Assembly (NCBI GenBank): GCA_947000775.1
Contig: CAMQGK010000634.1
Location: 24,568,501-24,632,500 of the forward strand
DNA from: Pterois miles
Taxonomy: Eukaryota; Chordata; Actinopteri; Perciformes; Scorpaenidae
Reading direction: 5' to 3'
DNA length: 64,000 nt
How positions within the stretch are numbered: the first letter of the stretch is position 1; each line of letters opens with the position of its first letter. The notes below the pieces were generated by a model. That model was not told the origin of the DNA and made no database searches. It saw only the letters and a program-made list of their open reading frames with translations. The translations under genes and the position numbers were made by a program. Positions 12,739-27,700 of the stretch are shown here, in pieces.

Positions 12739-15700
12739 AGCCTACTTGTGCAGGTTACTCCATGTGTCACTGGGAGTCAGAGTGGTGGAAAGGAAAGCAC
12801 AGACACGCTTAAAAGCCTGCGTAGCGTGACTCCTGACTGCGTCTGGACGATGCATTCAAATACAATATTTACCTTTTACAGCACATTTCTCAAACACCCG
12901 GGGAGTTCCATTTGAGAATAATTAAGAGGAAAAAAGACTTCAAGGGGAAAAACACGGCAGTTCCAGTCTGTCAAAAACCTCAGAATTTTTGGATCGGAGT
13001 TTGAACATGTGATAACTCGTTATATTCGTCGTCCCTCGACCTCTCGTCTAATAAAACTGACTGAAAGAGTGAAATCCTAATGCCGTTCCTTGAATGGTAA
13101 CAGATGAGCACTGGGATTAATTGTAAAATGAGAAGTGGGACGGTGAACATGATGAGCTGTAGCTGAGATTACTGGAAATACTGACAGTTTCCCAGCTATT
13201 AATTTGTACCGATGGATCATGTAATGGAAATTGTTACTGTTACTTCACATTCTGCAAAAAATATCTCATGTATTTATGAGAAAACAAATGTAATCTCTGG
13301 TAAAGATAGAAAGTATAAACTGAAAGGTAAATCATTGTCCACCACCTGTCCTAACCACTTTCTTTTTCTTCCTAACACATAAAATCAGAACAGAAAAATG
13401 AAGTAAAAAAGTACCTTTGTAGGGCCTATCCAAGCGTTAAAGAGTGTGTTTTTTTATTTTTAGACAACATTTCTACATGATGGGATCTTACATTGAATTA
13501 CACTGGAGGTTGAATATGCAGCAGAATATATAAGTGGCCCTCTCAACCAGTCACCACAGACCATTATGAATCAAAATGAGACAGAGCCCACTGAGTAAAC
13601 ACAGCTATGTTGTCAATCCAACACTGGCAATATTATGAATTGTGTGGCTTCTCCCCACTTCAAACTCAATTCCCAACCTGTTTGTTTTCTCGGGTTTCTA
13701 TCCAAAATGACAAATTGGGGTAGTAATTTTCTCCTCGAGACTCCGAGATGGGCTCATTGGTCTTCTCGCTGCGCTCCTCAGAAAAATTGTGTGCTGGTTA
13801 TTTGGGTTTGAGCACGGTCATGAAACAGCGCGGTTCTGATGGGGGTGTTTGGTGTCAGGGTCTGCTCTATGTCGCTCTGTTTGTTTGAGTTTGTCAGAGC
13901 ACATGCAGGGTGCTGTGCTCCCGTGTGACTGATTCAGACTGGGCCAGATCTCAGCCTCTGAATTAGTCTATTGTTCCCCTGATGAACGGAAGGTGCATGA
14001 AGATGGTGGCTTTGGCCGAGTCGTCTTTTAACCTGTTTCCAAACGGATACATACACTGTTACCAGCTGAGACAGGATGCAGTGGAACAAACTCTGAATGT
14101 GCACCCTACTATAAGCAGGGTGGCCCTCGAGTATAACATGACATCAACATGTCACTACCATCTTAATCTATTTCTATACTATGCTTTGTGATTCCCAAAT
14201 CCTTCATAACTGCAGGAAGATCACATGAAACAAACAACACATTCTGACTAGCTAGTTAAAAGTGGATATGAGTTTTTGCAAGTTTTTGCATGTTATTGCA
14301 ATTTGCGGGTTACCTTCTAGACATGACCGTAAGTTAGACATTTTGGGAGATACGTTTATTTGTTTATGTTATCAGGAGTAAGATCAATATCGCCCTCATT
14401 TCAGTATGCTAAATACGAATTTACAACCAGCAGCCGGTAGGCTACAAAGACTTGAAACAGGGCCAAACAGCCAGCTTGCTCCGTTCAAAGGTAACAATAT
14501 CCCCTACCTCTAATGCTCAATAATTAACATGTTGCATCACATTTACTCAATCCATACAAAAACCATGTGGTAGATGGAATTTTTTTTTAACATAGCCAGG
14601 CTAGCTGTTTCCCCCTGCTTTTAGTCTTTATGCTAAGCTAAGCCAATCATCTCTTTACTATAGAGTTTGACAGGGATGATGTATTTTTGCAGGCCAGCCA
14701 GGAAGTTAGCATCACTCTGAAAAAAAGAAAACAAATTTAAAAAAGGATTTTTCCATTCGATTTTGGATTATTGTATAAAATAAATTCTGAGGCAAACAAA
14801 TGTTTATGATACATGTTTTGTTCAGCTGGATAATCTTCATAAATGAACACCACTTTATGATTTTTGAAGAGTGAATACAATCGTATACAAGTATAAGTAT
14901 ACAAGTATACACAAACTACTTCTCTTTCTGAAGTATTTTTTGAATTCTTTTTCAAAAAAACTTTTTACTAAAAAAACAGTAACAAGCTTGAAGGTTTGAC
15001 TTGTGGGTAAAATTTAAGAACAAGAATTAGATTCTAAATATTTTTAACATATCGTAACCCTTGATTTTACAGTGAACTGTAACATTGGGTACTAATGTCC
15101 TGAGCAGGGCTGGTCCGTTTTATTCTGTGTAGGCTATCCCACACAGGTCCTAACCTTACTTTCTGAAGCATTGTCCTAAACAGACCCAGACATTGTTTGA
15201 TTTGGCTGCCAGCTCAGGTTCAGTCGGATCCAAGTCTTTGTTTTTCCCCATGTTCCTAGAGTAGAGGGGTCTGTTTCACCATTTACTTCAAAGAAACCTT
15301 TCATGTGATTAATGTGGGGCCTTTATCTGTCTTTCCCCTTGTCTCTCTCTTACCTTTAGGTCTCTTCCTGTCAAGTTATTGGACAATTGTAAAGACAAAA
15401 ACTATCAATATATAAAAGAATCGCTTTCATTGCAAAGAGAACCGTGAGTGTTTCCACAATACCACATGAATGTTATTATACTCTGGAAATTTCCAGGTGC
15501 AAGATTTTAGCCTTGTTGTCATTTTAGGAAATACGTTATTTATTTATTTATTTTAACTTTTTGAGTTAGATGGGAATATTGCTAACACTCATATCGCTAC
15601 GCTAAATATAAGCTATAGCGAGGAGACAGCTTAGCTTAAAGACTTGTAACAGGAGGAAAAAGCTATAGCCTTGTTCTGTCCGATGGTAACAAAATCCACC

Positions 15701-18700
15701 TGTCAGCACCTCAAATTACCATCCAACATGTTATATCTATCTCAATTTATTCTGTATAAAAACTGATGCGTGAAACCAACAATTTGTCATTTTACGAGGT
15801 CTGGTGGGGCTGACTATTTCTTGGCCAAGAGCAATTGCCAGGCAACCAGCAGAGAGTCAGATCAGGAAATAGTCTGGCACAATACATACCCTAAAATCAC
15901 AAAATGTCATTACTACATTTTGCTTCAACGTTTAATGCGTTAATGATTGAGGTGCTAGTAACCAACTTTTGCCACGACAATGCGCCAATACTACGATCAG
16001 AGCTGGTGACGGAGAATAAAAAGACAGACTGATCATAGCGGATGGTAGGGGAGGTGGATGGGTCCTACGAACACACTTGTAGCTAGGGACCCGTGCTTGA
16101 GACCGGTGTTTTGTTTTACGTTAGTGATGTTTGTCACATTTTGTGTTTTCTGTCCTCAGTGTATGTTACGTTGTTTCAGTATGCATTTCATTTAGTTTAG
16201 TTTACATAGGCTACTAATTCTAAACCTAAGTAGTTTTGCTGCCCTAACTTAACAGCGGATGTTGCATAGTATTGTTGTGTGGTATGCAAATGGCATGCGA
16301 AAAGCAACCAACAAACTGCATGCAAAAAGCCTAAAATGGGTCCTCATAACATGAGGAATGTTAGTGTAATATTGTGCTATTTATACGCCTTCTGGGTTGT
16401 TCCAGTAGGCATACTCATGCTAAACTAAACTAAGCTAAGCAGCTGCTGGCTCCGGTTAGTATGTACGTATTTTCATATTTTCTTACAGGTGTGAGAGTGG
16501 TCTTCTCAGCTGATTCTCTGCAAAAAAGCGAATAAGTGTATTTGCCAAATATCTAATATCCTTTAAAAATGTCAAAGAACGCCTTGCTAATGACAAAAAG
16601 CCATTAGAGGTCATTGGGACTAAAATGTGTTTGTGAGAACTATAATACTCTTCTTTATTTTTCAACCAGATGGCTTTTTGAGACCCGCCTATCATCCGTG
16701 CCAACAGAGGCCTTTGCCAACATGGTCAACATATCAAGGATGTGAGTACTTTTACTCAGTGGGATTATTCCATTCAAGACTTGTACACTTGTCATTAACT
16801 GCTATTCAAACACAACCTTTTGCAGTTGCTCTCATCCACCTGTTGCCTTTCAGCTGCTTTGCTTAAAAAGCGAAGACCTTTTCCCAGCTCCAAACCGCCT
16901 GCCCCCTTTCCTTTCTGTCTCCCACCCAAGCAGATGATATGCTCTCTGGTTAGTATCACCGCTGGCTCCTAATCACAGCTGGAAGCGCCAATGCGTTCCT
17001 TCAATAGGAATGTTGGTCCTATAACCGCAGCGGGTCTTGGACATTGACTAGGTATTCCAGCAGAGCGTTTTGGGTGTGTGGTGATTTTGGACTCCCAGTA
17101 GAGGTGTAGTCTCTGTGTAGAGGTAAAATATACACTTGATCCCCAGCCGCTGAGTCCGGCGTCTGCGTCCAAGTCATGCATGAAGGGAGGTGGAGGTGGA
17201 TGAGAAGTTTTCTGTAAGCCTCAAAAAGCCACGAGTGCTCAAATGATAGACTGCATGACAGAAAACCAACAAAATGTCAGTCAGATTTAGTCAGATTTGC
17301 CTATAATAACTAAACACATTTGGGTTTTTTTTGGTCATTTTTAAGGTTGATCTAGTGCTAAACTCATGGTTTATTTAAAGAGCATACTTGTTACCAAGTA
17401 ATAACAAATGGGAGCAGAGTGACTGATGACTGGGTAATGTATATGTGGGGTGCATTCCTGTAAAATTACCCAGCTTTAAGCAAGGTGGGTTGATAAATTC
17501 AGGAAACAGTTGCAGGCTGTAGGATCATTTTTAGCCACATACTCAAACTCATTTATAAAAGCACATCTTATATTTCGCCTACACACTTGTACAGGACCTT
17601 CATTCTTAGACAGATGGTTAAAAAAACTGTGTTATTCTGATGTTAGAAATATAATTTGTACTTTAGATTTGGTATAAACTCTGTGTATGTCTTTTAGATA
17701 TATATCAGTCGACGTGACACTGCAGAGGCTGGAGAGGCACTCATTCCACAGCCTGAGGAAAATCACCCACATGTGAGTAACTAAAGGAAAATGGCACGCT
17801 CTTTATCGATCTTTATTGACTGAGTTGCTCCATTTGCTCTCTGGAGAGAAAAATGCTTAATTCTGAACCTTGCCGGCAGCAAATGGAAATAAGGAAGAAA
17901 CACATTAGAAGCTTATTTCTCCCCCTTGCACACCAATTACTGCTCCTCATCAGAACAGTTTTGCCTCACTCGCAATTCAAGAAATTGACAAAAAAAAATA
18001 CCCTGTTGTGGACATGCAAATTAGATTAGACGGAGCTTAATTTGATGAAATTATCTGAATCAGTGTTAGTGAGTCTAGTCTGAAGAGACAGTCAGAATAA
18101 GCATGTTAGAGTGGAGAGGCCAAACTGCAGCCAGTACTATCTGGCTTCCCTCCTCGTCTTCTTCATGCTCCAGCTCTTGGTGAAGCAGTTCAGCGGCAAA
18201 AGTCTAGCAAGGTGCACTCTATTCTCAATTATGGGATAGAGATTTATAGTTTGTCTCCGGATGGACCACACACTCCAGCAGAACACCTCCTAGCACTTCA
18301 TATATTACTGCAAGACTTCCTGCCTATGTGAATGATTTGCTCCAAGTTACAGCATCTTTGTAACACAGAAGTTTGTGTGTACGCAATTTATTTCCCCTCT
18401 TCAACTACTGTTTAAAATGTGGGCATGTGTAGTCGTTTGAGACAGTAGCTATGATTAACAGCAACAGAAATTAATTCGACATGACTTGATGCATGTTTGT
18501 ATCATTTGGCTGTCATTTTTTACTTAATTATGCTTCCCTGTAGTCTTTCCTTATTAGCCACTGAATGGCAGACATCAAAATGCAGACAGAAACAATAATT
18601 CAAACCACAAGTTGAGGGTTGTATCAGTGCTCTGGGGGTGTATTTTGGATCTCCGAGGCCTATTTGCCACTGATTGGTGTGGTGTAGTGCCATACATCAG

Positions 18701-21700
18701 ATAATGGCATCTCTCTCGGGTTTCCTTCAGGGTCAGACACAAATTAATGCTCTGCTTCCTGTTGGCTGCTCGAGGCCGACAGCAGCTGTGGATCCAAGAC
18801 TGCAGTCGGAGCTGAGATTTCAGAGGGGGCTGGGTGAAGTTTGTATCACGCCACCATTCAGTGAAACCACCACCAATGTCAAAAATTTTTAGCTTTTACT
18901 GGGCAGCAAAAATTCAGGTTTTTATATAGATAAATCTCAGTTTTGGTCAACTGTTGGCAAATGACACAGTACAGTAATGATAACCTTTACAGTATGAAAG
19001 CTTCTATATTTTTGGCCAAATTGTGGGAAAAAAATGAAAAGTATGGCATAAAAGAAAGTATAGTTTTATCTTTACAGGAGCAACAACAGCAGTTTGGTTG
19101 GGTCCTCTATGGGAAATACACTGTGTAGGTAAAGCTGCATGAATCAATATTTTTATATTAACTATGGATCAAATTAATATGTGTAAATGTAAAAAGCGTC
19201 ACTTGTAGTTACAAATTGTAAGTTGACTTCAGTTTCTCTCAGCTCTATGAAACTTTAAACCATCTTTGAGCTGATTGTTTTAGTTTTATGGCTTATATCA
19301 AGTGTATTTTATTTGTATAACCCAATATCACAATCATAGATTATACTGTACATAAAAAGTGGACCTAGACATCATGACCCATGTTGTTTTTTTTTGCAAC
19401 CAGAAGTGACACCAGAGGTTAGCTAAGAACAACCAAACACTGAATAAGTTATAATTAACTTTCATGAACTGGAAACACACTGTGAATGATTAAAGTTGTA
19501 AGGCGAAAAAACGGACAACTCCCAGACTGGACAACACATTGGTAACGACCTGTCAATCACAGGTAGCCATGCGCTAAAGCGTACCCTGCTTTATGGTCTA
19601 TTTGACTCTAAATGGGACCATAACTAACTAAATGAACATCACGCTGTATTGTAGAAGACTTGAAACTAGAAATTGAGACCATAAACTCATGTTTACAATG
19701 TTTACTGAAGTAATAAATCAAGTGAGAAGTAGGATCATTTTCTCATAGACTTCTATACAATCAGACTTCTTTTTGCAACCAGAGGAGTCGCCCCCTGCTG
19801 GCTATTAGGGAAAATGCAAGTTTAAGGCACCTCAACATTGGCCTCACTTGTCAGACCCTGGAGTTGCCCATTGATCACTAATCACAGATTTGCCTCAGGG
19901 AACTTTGAATCTAACAATTTCAATTTATTTCATAAGCCTCAACTCATGTCCAGCCACAGAAGGCAGCTGTTTTCAGCAAAAAAGTACTGGTACACCACCT
20001 GCTCAACAGGAAACAGAAGACTAACGAAGTTAGCAACAAGCTGATGAACATAGTGAAGGATTTGGCAGCCGTCGAGCCAGAAGGACAGAAAATATTGGGC
20101 GTACAATTTCCTGGTAGCCAGAAACACGATTCCCTAATTGAATGCCAATGGTACTGGGTACCGGGCAACTTTAACACCTTTATAAGGTGATAATATGTCA
20201 CTGCCCCCAAGTGGCCGAATAATCAATGAATGCTGCTTTAACATGACCATATACTGTAGATATGTAGAAATGATAACATAGGAAAACCACCCCCACACTG
20301 ATAAAAGTATAGAAGAGGCTCTTCGTATCCAACTGCGACGATGTGTGAAAATCATAAATCAAAGTGAACAATTTAATGGCCATGTAATCGAGATAGGCCT
20401 CTGAAATGCACCAATTCTTTTTTGAGGCTATTTTCCTCTGTGATGGAACCTAATTTTCTTCCTACCTTTTAGTAAGGCTGGATTCAAGAGCGCAAACCTT
20501 TTCAGACTTAATTATCATGACCAGCCCCAGCATGGCTGAGGGAGGAAAAGACCACCTGCCACGCACAGAGACACAAGCTTTATCAATAGACAATCCAAGA
20601 AAAAGGAAATAAAATTCACATCAGCACTGCATAATTGAACCTCAGGAACTCTGAACACTGAAACTCTTCACCTCACTTCTTTGGCTCAGGTGTTGCAACT
20701 CAGGAGTTTTTTATAGTCGGCTTGACAGACCATGTAATGGTTATATTGGCTGATAAAACCGCCCTCAGATATTTCAGTGAAGCTCTAGTCTTTATACAGC
20801 AGTACTGGGAAGATGAACCTCTCCCACTCGGTGACTTCCATTGACCCGACCACATCTGTTTGCTGGGCTGAGTGTGCTTTGCCAGGTGTGTGAAGGAGGT
20901 CCAGGACACACGCTCCAGAGCACCACAGACAGCAGAGCGAGGTGTTCAGTCCAGCCCTGGGTGGACCAGAGTAAACACACTAATGAAACACTAATTGGAC
21001 TCTACTTCCGGCCCTGGCTGTCTGCACTCTGAGTTTCCCCTCTCTCGTACACTGGCATGCACCTTCGCCTGTTATGTCAGCAAGTTTTAAGACAGCGTGC
21101 ATCCAAATAATTTCACAGTGGCCATCACACACACTTCTGTCATTTACTTACGCTCTGAATGAGTTTGTTTTTATGTGAAAGTGCTTTTTCAAGACATTTT
21201 TGTTTCTTGTCTGGTCTTTCAGAGAAATACGTAATGCAAAAAGTCTGACCTACATTGACCCAGAAGCCTTTAAAAATCTCCCAAACCTCAAATACCTGTG
21301 AGTATTTTTCATTGCATGATTTTGTTTTCATTGAATTCCACATATTGACAACATTATGGTAATCTAAAAAGATGAGGGGTCTATATTTAAAATGCTTAGG
21401 TCTGGCAATAATTTAGACATTGTGATCTATTCGCAGCATTGTATGTGTGTGCCAGTATGGGCAAAAATGAGTCATACTTCATTTGAGTTTAATGCAGTGG
21501 TACAGGTCAAGTTCAGAAAAGTGACTGCACACTTAATTTTTTAGAGGAAGTTTAACATATTTGGCCTGATCTCATGATTACTTGAAAGTCGTCTAAGGGC
21601 AGTTTCACAAGCCAACATTTAGTCCGTTTTAATTGAACTCTGGTGCAGTTAAACCTCTGGTGAGGTTCGTTTGGTCTGTTAATGTGAACACAGTAATCGT

Positions 21701-24700
21701 ATTCTGGTGCTGGACATTGTTGAGATGGCTACAGATAAATGACCTTCGATGTTTGCTTGATATCCGAAGAGAACATGATATGCTAAATAAAGTCTGCAAA
21801 AATAGTGATGTTTATAAAGTCATTCGAGATAAATTGGAGGAGAAAAGATTTGTGCGAACGGTATATTAGTGCTGAGCCACAGTGATAACACTTGGACAGC
21901 AATATATCAAAGTCTGTTATTCCCTGCATATAGTGGCAGCTCTTGAGATGGCTTTGATTTATGAACTGTGAAACTGAACCAGACCATATAGAAAACGAAC
22001 GAAAAGTATCAATTTCGCTCTGATTCGGGTCAGTCAAACGGACTATAGCTTGTTCTCTAGGTTCTCTATACAACATTCAGAACATTAATATAGCAACAAA
22101 CGCCCTCCCACCGGTTCCCTCTTAGGTAAACACTGTTAGCTCTGTCATCGCCGCTGCAGTTGTTTTCACTGTTAGTGCTATTAGCTGCGAGCACGGTCAG
22201 CCGCCATCCACCGGCTCATAGGCCTTTCACACACGGCACCAATACACTCTGGAACCCTTATTTCCGATAGATTGCGCAGCGTAACAGCTTTTTGCTGCAC
22301 CGAGCAAAGCGCAGCTCGCGGTACACTGTGTTCAGACTGTTCAAACTTTGGGCGCATTGCGCTACGACAGCGGTGAGTGCAGCGCCAGCCGCATTCTATG
22401 TGAAAGACCCGTCAGCAAGCGGCATGTTGAGAGCCATGTGGAGGCCATCCCTCAATCATAGATTTGATCTGAACTCCGTATTGATCGTCTCCTTTAAGAA
22501 TCCCGGGCTTGTAACCAGACGATTGGCCTTTCTTGTGTCACAAATAACTATGGCAGTAAATGAATTGCGGGCCAGTTTTTATTAAATAATGCATCTGCTA
22601 AACTCGGATCTTTAAAACTTTTACATTACACTGTTTTCATATACAGTATTTCTTTAAAGAAGCTTGTGTAGTCTCTCTTATGTCTACTGTATGTCCTGAC
22701 TGTTTCTATCCTCTTGCCATCAGGGGAATTTTCAATACCGGCCTTTCTTTCTTCCCTGACTTGAGCAACATCCGCTCTAATGACATGAACTTCATACTGT
22801 AAGTTGCTATATCTTTACCACTTTTAAACTAAACACACCAGTCAGTGTCCATGCTAGCTAGAACTGCTGCTGATGGCGTTTCAGTGTTCATTGCCATATT
22901 AATTCAGAGCCATTACTTTAACTAAACCAACTACACTATAAGCGGCGTTTTCTCACAATCTAGTATTTTTTTTTTATAATTTTAATGTGTGTTATTGGTA
23001 TACAAAATGTTACAAAGCAGAGTTTGTGCATTTTTGTTTTGAGTCAATAAGCATCTGCTTTTTCATATGGTATAACCCTCTGCATGTCTTCATGAAATGA
23101 GCATGCGTCCTCATCACCCTCTCAACAATCTAATTTAACTTTCCTGCTAAGCCATAGTACTTGAATACATTCATCAACTACATCCCTCCCTGTGCCACTT
23201 TCAAGTGAAAGGTATTTATTTACAACACCACTTCATTTCCTCTCTATTCTGTGTCTCTTCCTTTGCAGGGAAATTGTTGATCATCCCTACATCACTGAGA
23301 TCCCGGCCAACTCGTTCCGTGGCATCACCAGCGACGTACTGACAGTGTAAGATACATGCAAGAGCGACCACATATACAAATACACACATGCATAAATGTA
23401 CAGAAAATAACGGCTTACACCTAAGGGAAATATAAACTAGATATAAACTGTAGGAAATACACAGTAAGTGTCCTTTATCCCTAAATGCAATCCAGACCCT
23501 AAAATAGCCACTAGAAGAAGTGTGGATTGGCCAAAATTACCTCACTTTAAAAACATGTCCTCCCTCTGAACTCACTTAAATCTCTCAAAGATAGCAAAAA
23601 CAAGTACACAGACACTCAAACACAACAGGCAATCACATGTATGCGGTTTGGTTTTGGAGGGAAAAGGGATTGCAATTTTAATCCACAAAACAGCATGTTA
23701 CAGAAAATGTGGGGCTAAAAACCGCAAAATTGCAGGGACAGATGAAACCTCAGCACAGAATGTGAAATAAGTAGGTCCTACTTATCTCTGTCACTGCTGC
23801 GGGGAGATGGATGAGGCATCAACACAAGGGAAAACATTTTCATTGAGTAGATTGGTTATTAAATCTAAAGAGACATATTCTGATCAGTACTATGATTTTG
23901 ATATTGCTGTGTAAACTTCTTCTTTCGTTCCAGGATGCTGTACGGAAATGGCTTCAGAGAAATCCAGCATCATGCTTTCAATGGGACCAAACTAGATCAA
24001 GTGTAGGTATTACATATAAACTCAGAATAGTTCAACATTTTGGGATGCGTTTTTTTCATTTTCTTGCTGAGTTAGTTATGAAGATTGATACCCTGATGTC
24101 TGTACACTAAATATGAAGCTACAGCCAGCAACCATTATGCTTAGTTTAGCTTACGCGAAACAGGGAGGAACAGCTAGTCAAGCTCTGTCCAAAGGTAACA
24201 AAATCCACCTACCAGCAAGTCTAAAGCTGACTTAATAACATGTCAAATCTCATTTAATCCTTCTTCACTTCTATTTACAATAGAGTGCAACAGGAATGAG
24301 TCCTAAAACCTGGAAATGAGTTTTCATTTTAGCACTTTCGGTTCCCTCGTTGGGAAGCCAATGGGTTTTTGAATGGGTTTTTAGTCAGATGCCTGAAATA
24401 AGGTCTGTAGTTAACACAAGCTGAACAGATTAATGTTTTGTTCTATGACAAATATATCAATAAATACCCCTTTCCTGAATTTTGAAGCCTTTATGTTTTT
24501 AAAAAGGTTGCTAACAAGTGGCTCAACGAGACCACTAAAAGTTATCACGCCAACTTGTTCTCCTTTACAGCCTTGTTTATACTCACGTTCTTGTGACCGT
24601 AGTGTTCGTTTATACCTAATGTTAGCGTTTTACTGTTGATGACTGCATTCACAATTCAAAAGGTATAAAAGTGTTGTTCACTTATGGCGATTATCTTGCT

Positions 24701-27700
24701 GAACAAAACGTGTAAGTAACATAATTGTTTGCCAAAGAAATTATTTTCTGTTATAATCCAAAACCCAGTGGAAAAATCCTATTGGCTTTTTGTTGAGGAA
24801 ACCCAGGGCGATGCTAACTTCCTGGTTGGCCTGCAAAAATGCGTCATCCCTGGAGCCCTCTATAGGTCAGACCTGGGCATTATACGGCCCGCAGGCCGGA
24901 ACTGGCCCTCGTGATGGTTTTGCCCGGCCCTGGAGGTCTCAGACAAACCACACAATTTTACTTACAAAGCTAAAAAAAAACAGTAAAGAAAATAGCTTTT
25001 GTTTTGAAATGCTTGTGTATTGTTAGTGTGCTTCTTCCTGTCGCACTTGACATTGATGTAAATTGACATGAGCGATGTTTGAAGTAGCGTCATCTGCTGA
25101 GGCGGCACGTCTATAATAAGTCCTGGACTGCTAAGTATTTGTTCGCGGAGGTTGGCGTTAAAGCTGTGGGCTTAGTTTGCAACAAACGTGTGGCTGTATT
25201 CAAAGAATACAAATTGAACCGCCACTTTGAGACAAAACATGTAGAAAAATCCAGAGACCTGTCTGGAGTTGAGAAGGAGAGGTCAGCTGAGGGGCTGCTA
25301 GCTGAGATACAAAAGCAGCAAGGACTTTTTACAAAGCTGCATGCAACAAAAGAAGGAAATGTAAGTGTTAATACACATTAACACAGTAAACATTACTACC
25401 CAAAATAGTCAGTCCTGTACAGTTCAAACACTCCTAAATATGATGTAATTTTCTTAATAATATGCTATTTGGAGTGATTTTCAGTATAATAAATGCTGAA
25501 AAGAATGTTTCCTATAGTGATAAAATAGAGGTTACTTCTGACAGTATTTGACCCCTGTGGCCCCCAGGAAAAATATTTGCCCTCCCCTGGTATAGGTTGT
25601 TGTTTTCCTGGAGGTTATGTGTGTGACTGGTTGCAGGCTGTAGCTTCATATGGATCATTCAGAAATGAGAGTGGTATCTTCTCATCTGACTCTCAGCAAG
25701 AAAGTTTATTTCCCAAACTATCACCCTCTTCCTTTAAAAATCAGCACGCTATCACACTGAATAATCAGAGAAGTGTTATGGTGTTGTTCACTGTGTTAGA
25801 TTCAAGAGTTTTAACTATTTACTTTAACAGTGTTTTTATCAAATTAAATTCTTATGTCATATTTGTTTTTTTAATCTTTTACAATAACTTTCACTGGGAT
25901 GCCAAATTCAGTCAATTACATCTCTCAAAAAATAATGTTGCTCAGTATTTTGCTGGATTAATCTCACATCTGCCACGTATATTTCCTTACCCAAAATGCA
26001 CCACAAAAGCAAAGGCATCACAGCTGGGTCTCTACAAGGCTTCTCACATGTACTCAAAAAGGGCCGAAGCCCAGCTCTTGATTAGTAAGCTGGGTTTCTC
26101 ATGTAAATATATTCTCATGAAAATATGTTTCCAAATGTGGGTATCAGGAAGTCAGCATTAAGGATACTAGATCTGTGTCACACTTGAATAAATCTATTTC
26201 ACACTTGTATATTCAATAGCCTCAGCTGGATAAATTATGAGATAACAGGTAAGCATTGCTTCTTCTTTTGTCACCCTCTGGTCCAGAATCCTGCATATTC
26301 AGGATATGAGGTATTAATGATATTAATTTAAGGCCCCTTTCCTCCTTAACAACACCTACACACATCCCAGGTCCTTATAAGAGCCTAATTAAGCCATTGG
26401 TCGATGACTAGTGAGTCTTTGCACATGGGTGTTTGTGTTGGCGCCTGATCTGCTCTGAGGGGAGAACTGATCCCAGCACAGCATGACCAAGACAAACACA
26501 CCTCTCACAGGTCTATTATCCTTATTAGATTTAAGGGATTCAGGGTGATGGTGTAGTGAGGTTGCAGTGTATTTAAGGAGAACACCATCACATCTTATAC
26601 TGTCTGAATCTACAGTGTGAGTGAAACCTTTTTCTGTCATGTTTCACCCCCGAAATGAGAGAAAAATAAACAGAAATGTGCAGTGATGAGGCCTGGGGAA
26701 ATATTATGCCATGCCTCGCCTCTGTTAGTCTGATTGAAATGCGAAGGATAGCTTTTCTCCTAATAAACTTAAATTTGTGCTTTCCTGTCCAGAGACCTTC
26801 ACAGGAATAAGTATCTTTCTAAGATGGACGAAAGGGCTTTTGCGGGCATCATCAGCGGCCCCATGCTTTTGTAAGTACCCGAAGGGCTGAAAATTTGGGC
26901 CACACTTATCAGCTCTGTTTGAAATTACACACAATTACATACGGCACCTTTAAATATTAAACATAATCTTTTTCAAGAGGTGAGCCACAGTACTTTAAAC
27001 TCAGTGACATTATGTGATGTTTTGTGATAGCAAATTTCATATTTATATTATTGTTACCACATAAAAAGTTTGACAAGACTTAATCTGTTGTCTAAATAAA
27101 TGTATTAATTACACACTTTGGTGCTTGTTAGATCAGTTGTAGCCTGCTTTCAAGCAAGACTATGCAACTTCCAAAAGAAGAAAAGCATGTATTCTACTAA
27201 TTTTCTATTAATTATTCTTCTAATTAAATGTTGAACTCATAATCAATAAAACACACCCTTCAGTTCATTACACTCTGTGATTTTACTTCTACAGCCATAC
27301 TTGGCATGGTGTGATGAGGACTCCTGTCTATAATGTAATTTTCTTAATAATTTGCTGATGGGAGTAATTTTCAGTGTAATAAAAGCTGAAAAATAAATGC
27401 CCAGTATGTTTCCTAGAGTGATAAAATAGAGGTTACTTCTGACAATATTTATTTGACGCAACAATCTAGGTTTCTCATGTGGCCCCCCAGGAAAAATAAT
27501 TTCCCACCCCTGCAAGAGATGCAGGCAGACCAGCAGCTCCCTTATCCTGCAAGATAAAATGACTGTTTCTGTGAATGGAGTCTGGTCTGGTGGCTTTGAA
27601 GACAGCGACATTAAGGCTTCACTTCCCTGTCAGAAAGGACTCTCTGATGGCAAGTTAAAGATAATATTAATATACAGTTAATTAATATAATATATATTAG

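Larger units (their letters stand above)
8880..16669 (+). other. tshr: tshr intron 1
   Basis: A 7.8-kb intron with no supported exon. It holds a GATA/GATA-like run (11311-11330), two MITE-like elements (11332-11787 and 11895-12301), a GT microsatellite (about 12693-12739) and two copies of the palindromic teleost repeat (about 14.3 and 15.5 kb). The rest is unremarkable AT-rich sequence. Confidence 0.75.

Noticed and set aside
25577..26161. 194-codon open frame on the plus strand
   Set aside because: It starts inside the hAT end and family P repeat, lies in tshr intron 7, is AT-rich and resembles no protein I know.
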